Source of the DNA: Streptomyces sp. NBC_00457
GTDB taxonomy: Bacteria; Actinomycetota; Actinomycetes; Streptomycetales; Streptomycetaceae
Assembly (NCBI RefSeq): GCF_036014015.1
Contig: NZ_CP107905.1
Span: 5,022,001-5,086,000, forward strand
Reading direction: 5' to 3'
Length of the DNA: 64,000 nucleotides
Numbering within the stretch: the first letter of the stretch is position 1; each line of letters begins with the position of its first letter. Positions 59,758 to 64,000 of this stretch are shown here, one piece after another. A model generated the notes under the pieces. The model was not told the DNA's origin and did not search any database. It saw nothing but the letters and a program-made list of their open reading frames with translations. Position numbers and translations under genes: made by a program.

Positions 59758-60072
59758 ATGGAGTTCGCCGTCTTCGTGACCCTTCCCGGCCTGGTGATAC
59801 TGCTCACCGTCATCGCCTTCGTCGACCAGCTGCTGCTGCGTATGGGGCGAGCCGGGCTGCTGCCCTGGCGGAACAGCGCGCGGGTCGGGCAGGTGTCCGC
59901 GACCGGCTTCGAGCAGTTGCACGGGGCGCTCTCCCCGGGCAAGCAGCACGAGTTGAAGGAACGGCAGTCGTCGCTGGTGATGCGGGACGACGAGGAGGAC
60001 GGGGCGCCGCCGAATCGGACGCGGGTGGACCTGGACGGCGGGGTCGCGGTCGTACGACTGCCGTCGCCGTAG
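59758..60072 (+). CDS. Small membrane protein (DUF6191-like)
   Basis: ATG 59758 starts a 104-residue protein. One N-terminal membrane helix (EFAVFVTLPGLVILLTVIAFV) is followed by a soluble tail with SATGFEQLHGALSPGKQHELKERQ and a polar acidic segment. The pattern matches small Streptomyces proteins of unknown function. Divergent from the DUF1707 gene. Confidence 0.7.
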   Translation: MEFAVFVTLPGLVILLTVIAFVDQLLLRMGRAGLLPWRNSARVGQVSATGFEQLHGALSPGKQHELKERQSSLVMRDDEEDGAPPNRTRVDLDGGVAVVRLPSP

Positions 60073-60111
60073 CGCTCCGCTGGGCCCGTCGAATCGCTGC
60101 GGCGCCGTCGT

Positions 60112-60176
60112 GGCTGGTCGCGCCCACGCGGCGGAGCCGCATATCGATACAGCCCCGCGCCCCTATCGGGGCGCTG
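60112..60176. repeat. Streptomyces intergenic hairpin repeat, copy C (long form)
   Basis: GGCTGGTCGCGCC, then a CGCGGCGGAGCCGC stem, a CATATCGATACAG spacer and the CCCCGCGCCCC/GGGGCGC stem. It is a longer relative of copies A and B with an inserted second hairpin. It fills the gap between the convergent DUF6191-like and S9 peptidase genes and likely works as a bidirectional terminator. Confidence 0.75.
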
Positions 60177-60216
60177 CCTGCACCGACCTGCTTACACCCC
60201 GCCCTCCCCTTCCCCC

Positions 60217-62034
60217 TCAGCCCCCCAAATGCCGTCGAGCGAAGTCCAGTTCCAGGCGGACCTGTTTGATCCGTTCGTCCACGACCAGGGAGCCGTGGCC
60301 CGCGTCGTAGCGGTAGACCTCGTGGACGGAGCCTCGGGTTTCGAGGCGTTTGACGTAGTTGTCGATCTGGCGGATGGGGCAGCGTGGGTCGTTGACGCCT
60401 GCCGAGATGTAGACGGGGGCCTTGACCTGGTCGACGTAGGTGATCGGGGAGGATGCCTCGAAGCGCTCGGGGACCTCTTCGGGGGTGCCGCCGAGGAGGG
60501 TGCGGTCCATGGCCTTCAGGGCTTCCATCTCGTCGTGGTACGCCGTGACGTAGTCGGCCACCGGGACCGCGGCGAGGCCCATCGTCCAGGCCTCGGGCTG
60601 GGTGCCGAGGCCGAGGAGGGTGAGGTAGCCGCCCCAGGAGCCGCCGGTGAGGATCAGCCGGTCGGGGTCGGCGAGCCCGGAGGCGACCGCCCATTCACGG
60701 ACCGCCGCGATGTCCTCCAGCTCGATCAGACCGATCCGGTGCTTGAGGGCGTCGGTCCATGCGCGCCCGTACCCGGTGGAGCCGCGGTAGTTGACGCGGA
60801 CGACCGCGTATCCGTGGTCGACCCAGGCGGCCGGGCCGGCGGCGAAGGAGTCGCTGTCGTGCCAGGTCGGGCCGCCGTGGATGTCGAAGACGGTGGGGAG
60901 GGGACCGGAGACATCCGCCGGCTTCTGGATCAGGGCGTGGATACGGCCGCCCGGACCGTCCACCCACACGTCCTCCACTGGCACTGATCCCGGGGACCGC
61001 ATGCCGGGCGGGTCCAGGACGACGCCGCCCGTCGTGGAGCGGACGGTGGACGGCTCGGCGGCCGACGACCACAGGAACTCCACGGTGCCGTCGGGGCGGG
61101 CGGTCGCGCCGGAGACGGAGCCCGCCGGGGTGGGGAGCTGCTGCAGCGCGCGGGAGGCGAGGTCGTAGCGGAACAGTTCGCTGCGGGCCTCGAAGCTGTG
61201 CACGATGAGCAGTGCGGAGCCGTCCGGATACCACTCGGCGCTCACGTCGCCGGGCAGATCGAGCGCGAGATCGGACTCGATGCCGCTCGCCACGTCCCAC
61301 ACCAGCGGCTCCCAGCGACCGCGCCGCTGATGCCCGATGAGCAGCCGCGTGTCCCCGTCGACCGGCGCGAAGCCCAGCACCTCGAGGCCCAGTTCGACGG
61401 TGCCGCCCTTGGTGTCGTCGAGCTCGGCGACCGCCGTGCCGTCCGGGCGCACCACACGCAGCGCCGAGTGCATCGCGTCGCCGTGCTCGGTGTGCTCGAC
61501 GGCGATCAGCGAGCCGTCGTGCGAGAGGTCGCCGACGCCCGCCGACTCGCGGTGCCGGTAGATCTCCACCGGGTCCTCGCCCTCGCGCGCGAGATGGATC
61601 GTCGTACCGTCCTCGTCGGTGGAGCGGCCCACGACCGCCGTACGTCCGTCCCGGCCGAGGGCGAGGCCCGCCGGATACGACGGTTCCAGGCCGGGGACGG
61701 CGGTCTCGTCCGCTCCGCCGCCGAACGGCTGGCGGCGCCAGACGCCGAACTCGTCGCCGTCCTTGTCGTCGAACCACCAGATCCACGCGCCGTCCGGGGA
61801 GAGCACACCGTCCGTCGTGCCGTTCGGCCGGTCGGTGACCTGGCGCTGCTCGCCCGTCGCACGGTCCCAGGCGTACAACTCGTACGTCCCCGTCGCGTTC
61901 GACACGAACAGGGAACGGTCCGGTGCGTCCTCCGCCCAGTCGGGCAGCGACACCCGGGGCGCCCGGAAGCGCTTCTCCCAGTCCGGCATCTCTTCTTTCC
62001 GCTCCGGAGAGTCGGACCCGTTGCTCTCAGTCAT
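60217..62034 (-). CDS. Prolyl oligopeptidase family (S9) serine peptidase
   Basis: ATG 62034 starts the 605-residue protein (MTESNGSDSPERKEEMPDWEKRF); the longer open frame runs into the divergent SURF1 start. Residues 40-340 form a beta-propeller (FVSNATGTYELYAWDR, DGAWIWWFDDKDGDEFGVWR). The catalytic domain shows the elbow GGSWGGYLTLLG (Ser466), GVNDPRCP (Asp549) and DAGHGSLV (His580). The family hydrolyses short peptides or acyl-peptides. No signal peptide, so cytoplasmic. Confidence 0.9.
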   Translation of the reverse strand: MTESNGSDSPERKEEMPDWEKRFRAPRVSLPDWAEDAPDRSLFVSNATGTYELYAWDRATGEQRQVTDRPNGTTDGVLSPDGAWIWWFDDKDGDEFGVWRRQPFGGGADETAVPGLEPSYPAGLALGRDGRTAVVGRSTDEDGTTIHLAREGEDPVEIYRHRESAGVGDLSHDGSLIAVEHTEHGDAMHSALRVVRPDGTAVAELDDTKGGTVELGLEVLGFAPVDGDTRLLIGHQRRGRWEPLVWDVASGIESDLALDLPGDVSAEWYPDGSALLIVHSFEARSELFRYDLASRALQQLPTPAGSVSGATARPDGTVEFLWSSAAEPSTVRSTTGGVVLDPPGMRSPGSVPVEDVWVDGPGGRIHALIQKPADVSGPLPTVFDIHGGPTWHDSDSFAAGPAAWVDHGYAVVRVNYRGSTGYGRAWTDALKHRIGLIELEDIAAVREWAVASGLADPDRLILTGGSWGGYLTLLGLGTQPEAWTMGLAAVPVADYVTAYHDEMEALKAMDRTLLGGTPEEVPERFEASSPITYVDQVKAPVYISAGVNDPRCPIRQIDNYVKRLETRGSVHEVYRYDAGHGSLVVDERIKQVRLELDFARRHLGG

Positions 62035-62167
62035 GGCTCCATACTGCCCGCTCCCTGTGACAATCCGCTGGCCAGCTCCCCAGCCTGTGGATAACTCCAC
62101 CATCGCTCCACCGGAGGTACTGACCCCGCGCCCCCGCCCGCCGCACCCGCCCCGTACCGTTGAGGGC

Positions 62168-62953
62168 GTGTACCGGTTCCTGCTGACCCCCCGCTGGTGG
62201 GGAATCAACGTCTTCGTGCTGCTCGCCATCCCCTTCTGCCTTTACATGGGGTCCTGGCAGCTGAGCCGGTTCGAGGAGCGGGTGGACAGCCACAAGGTCG
62301 CGGAGAACAAGGCGGCCTCGGACAAGCAGCAGGCGGCCCGGCCGCTGGCCGAGTTGCTGCCCGTCGACAAGGAGACCTCCGGCGAGCAGGCCACCGCGAC
62401 CGGGCGGTACGGCAAGCAACTGCTCGTGCCGGACCGGGAGCTGGACGGCAAGCGTGGCTTCTATGTGCTGACGCTGCTGCGCACCGACGACGGCAAGGCC
62501 CTGCCCGTCGTGCGGGGCTGGCTGCCGGGCGACGCCGACGCCGCGAAGGCGCCCGCCGCGCCCTCCGGCGAGGTCACCGTCACCGGTGCGCTCCAGGCGT
62601 CCGAGACGCCCGGGGACAACGGGGTCAGTGCGCGGGGCGGGCTGCCGGCCGGGCAGACCGCGGCGATCAGTGCGGCCTCGCTGATCAACCTCGTGTCGTA
62701 CGACGTGTACGACGCCTGGGTCACTCTCAACTCCGGTGACGCCGGGATGAAGACGGTGCCGGCGACCGCCGCGCAGGACACCGGGCTGGACCTGAAGGCC
62801 TTCCAGAACCTCGGCTACACCGGCGAGTGGTTCGTCTTCGCCGGGTTCGTGGTCTTCATGTGGTTCCGGCTGCTGCGCCGCGAGGTGGAGTCCATACGGG
62901 ACGCGCAGCTGGGGCTGGTGGACGAAGAAGACCGCGACCCCGTATCCGTGTAG
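62168..62953 (+). CDS. SURF1-family protein
   Basis: GTG 62168 starts a 261-residue protein with a membrane helix at the N-terminus (WWGINVFVLLAIPFCLYMGSW) and one near the C-terminus (WFVFAGFVVFMWFRLL). The SURF1 core between them has GRYGKQLLVPDRELDGKRGFYVLTLL and LPVVRGWLPGD. SURF1 proteins assist cytochrome c oxidase assembly (haem a insertion). Divergent from the S9 peptidase gene by 133 bp. Confidence 0.9.
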   Translation: MYRFLLTPRWWGINVFVLLAIPFCLYMGSWQLSRFEERVDSHKVAENKAASDKQQAARPLAELLPVDKETSGEQATATGRYGKQLLVPDRELDGKRGFYVLTLLRTDDGKALPVVRGWLPGDADAAKAPAAPSGEVTVTGALQASETPGDNGVSARGGLPAGQTAAISAASLINLVSYDVYDAWVTLNSGDAGMKTVPATAAQDTGLDLKAFQNLGYTGEWFVFAGFVVFMWFRLLRREVESIRDAQLGLVDEEDRDPVSV

Positions 62954-62993
62954 CCCCGGGCCCTCTGAAGCCTGGCCCTGAAGAGTTCAGCGG

Positions 62994-63998
62994 CTACGAC
63001 GCCGCCAGCAACCCCGTCCAGTACACCTTCCCCGCGCACGCGCCCGACACGGTCGCAGACGCCGTGGGTGCCGCGGGTTCTGCCGTGTAGGACACGACCA
63101 CGCTGCCGTCCGCCGTGCCGTCCTCCGTCATCAGCTGGGTCGACGTGCCGGAGTCGGTGCCGGTGGTCCCCGTGGTCGAACCGCTGGTGTCGGCGGAGTT
63201 CGTCGGGTCGGGCGTCGGTTCGCCCGTGTTGCCGCCGCTGCTGTCGCCGGCGGGCGGGCAGGTTTCCGAGGGCACCCAGGCGAACTTGACCTCGTAGGCC
63301 GCGCCCGGCTTCAGCAGCAGCTCGGGGGCCTCGAGGGACGGGTCGGGCAGGGAGGCCGCCTCGTCCCCGGCGACGTGCCGCAGGGTGGAGATCTTGGTGG
63401 CGTCGGCGGCGCCCTGCGGGGTCGTGCCGACCGTGCCGGGGCTGGTGACCGTGCAGTCGGTGGTGGAGACGTTGGTGACGCGGAAGCTTCCGTAGACCGC
63501 GCCGACGGTGTCGGCGGCGGCGGTGATCGGGATGTCGGCGCCGAGCTGCGCGGCGGTGCACAGGGGGGAGCCCACCGAGGTCGTGGCCGTGGGGTCGGCG
63601 CCCGTGGTGGCGCCGGTGGAGCCGGGCCCGGTGCTGTTGCCCTTCTCGCCCTCCTTCTTGCCGCCGCCCTCGCCCTGTTCCGCGGACTGGCCGCCGGTGC
63701 CGCCGGAGGTGCCCGACCCGGCGTCCGGGCCCTTGTCCTGTCCCGCGCCGCCCTGAGCCTGGGACGCGTGACCGGCGTTGGAGGTGTTGGTGGCGGAGCC
63801 GGTGGCGTTGGAGACGTGCAGGGCGGCGGGGACCGCGGTGCCGATGAACAGGGCGGCCGCGGCCATCCCGACGAGGGCCTGGCGCTTGCGGGCCCGCCGT
63901 GCGGGCACCGCCCGCCGCAGGTGGTCCAGCGTGCCGTCGCGCGGCTCCATCTCCTGGACCGCGTCGTGCAGCATCCTGCGCAGTGCCAGCTCGTCCGA
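62994..63998 (-). CDS. Membrane-anchored secreted-type protein, 5' end outside window
   Basis: The frame runs off the right edge (the codons before ATG 63974 read SDELALRR), so the start is outside. The cytoplasmic head has MLHDAVQEMEPRDGTLDHLRRAVPARRARKRQ. A membrane helix (LVGMAAAALFIGTAVPAAL) and a long Gly/Ser/Thr-rich linker follow. The exported domain contains several Cys (SPLCTAAQLG, TDCTVTSPG, SETCPPAG, SGACAGKVYW). It resembles Streptomyces proteins with an anti-sigma-like head and an extracytoplasmic domain. Function unknown. Confidence 0.75.
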   Translation of the reverse strand, partial: SDELALRRMLHDAVQEMEPRDGTLDHLRRAVPARRARKRQALVGMAAAALFIGTAVPAALHVSNATGSATNTSNAGHASQAQGGAGQDKGPDAGSGTSGGTGGQSAEQGEGGGKKEGEKGNSTGPGSTGATTGADPTATTSVGSPLCTAAQLGADIPITAAADTVGAVYGSFRVTNVSTTDCTVTSPGTVGTTPQGAADATKISTLRHVAGDEAASLPDPSLEAPELLLKPGAAYEVKFAWVPSETCPPAGDSSGGNTGEPTPDPTNSADTSGSTTGTTGTDSGTSTQLMTEDGTADGSVVVSYTAEPAAPTASATVSGACAGKVYWTGLLAAS

Positions 63999-64000
63999 GT

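Overview
The window is high-GC DNA with GTG/TTG starts, GGAGG-type ribosome sites, tight ATGA/GTGA overlaps and families typical of Streptomyces (WYL, DUF1707, SURF1, LamG/Rhs pairs, ArsP-type permease, WD40-STAND ATPase). A Streptomyces or very close relative is the best reading.

Two territories are visible. Positions 1 to about 32,053 look like the right part of an integrated mobile element. The region opens with a membrane protein of the conjugation type, a MobC-like accessory protein and a relaxase. It ends in the 3' half of a tRNA-Pro gene (32011-32053) with no 5' half, which is what integration into a tRNA gene leaves at the distal end. The element would start left of the window, where the intact tRNA-Pro should lie. 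Cargo, in order: a leftward operon (HTH/TPR regulator, YdcF, WbqC, decayed flavoprotein); a rightward cassette with a 48-codon-scale peptide gene followed by a JmjC-type oxygenase, an aldo/keto reductase and an APH-like kinase (a candidate peptide-modification system); a polymorphic toxin locus (LamG exoprotein, 2182-residue Rhs/YD protein with a C-terminal His/Cys domain, three downstream small genes including an Imm1-like one); a 714-residue protein with a PD-(D/E)XK-like signature; a graveyard of nested IS481-type and IS630-type transposases with remnants of a type ISP restriction enzyme and a second YdcF gene; and a Nudix gene beside the att site.

From 32,054 on the content is orderly chromosome: lipoprotein, RidA and a divergent WYL regulator; a WD40/STAND ATPase; a GntR-type protein that has lost its winged helix, coupled to a glycosyltransferase; a coiled-coil protein with eight 48-bp tandem repeats; and a TetR-flanked catabolic-looking cluster with three amidohydrolase-2 enzymes, an FkbM methyltransferase, a ferredoxin and a DoxX-like membrane protein.

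From 48.5 kb to the right edge come small regulator/enzyme pairs (DHFR-like reductase, TetR with alpha/beta hydrolase and shared operator-like repeats, YciI-like), an ArsP-type permease with its TIGR03943 partner, a TrkA-type channel protein, a MerR regulator, a DUF1707 protein, an S9 peptidase, SURF1 and a secreted-type protein cut by the window end. Three copies of a GC-rich Streptomyces intergenic hairpin repeat sit at gene ends here.
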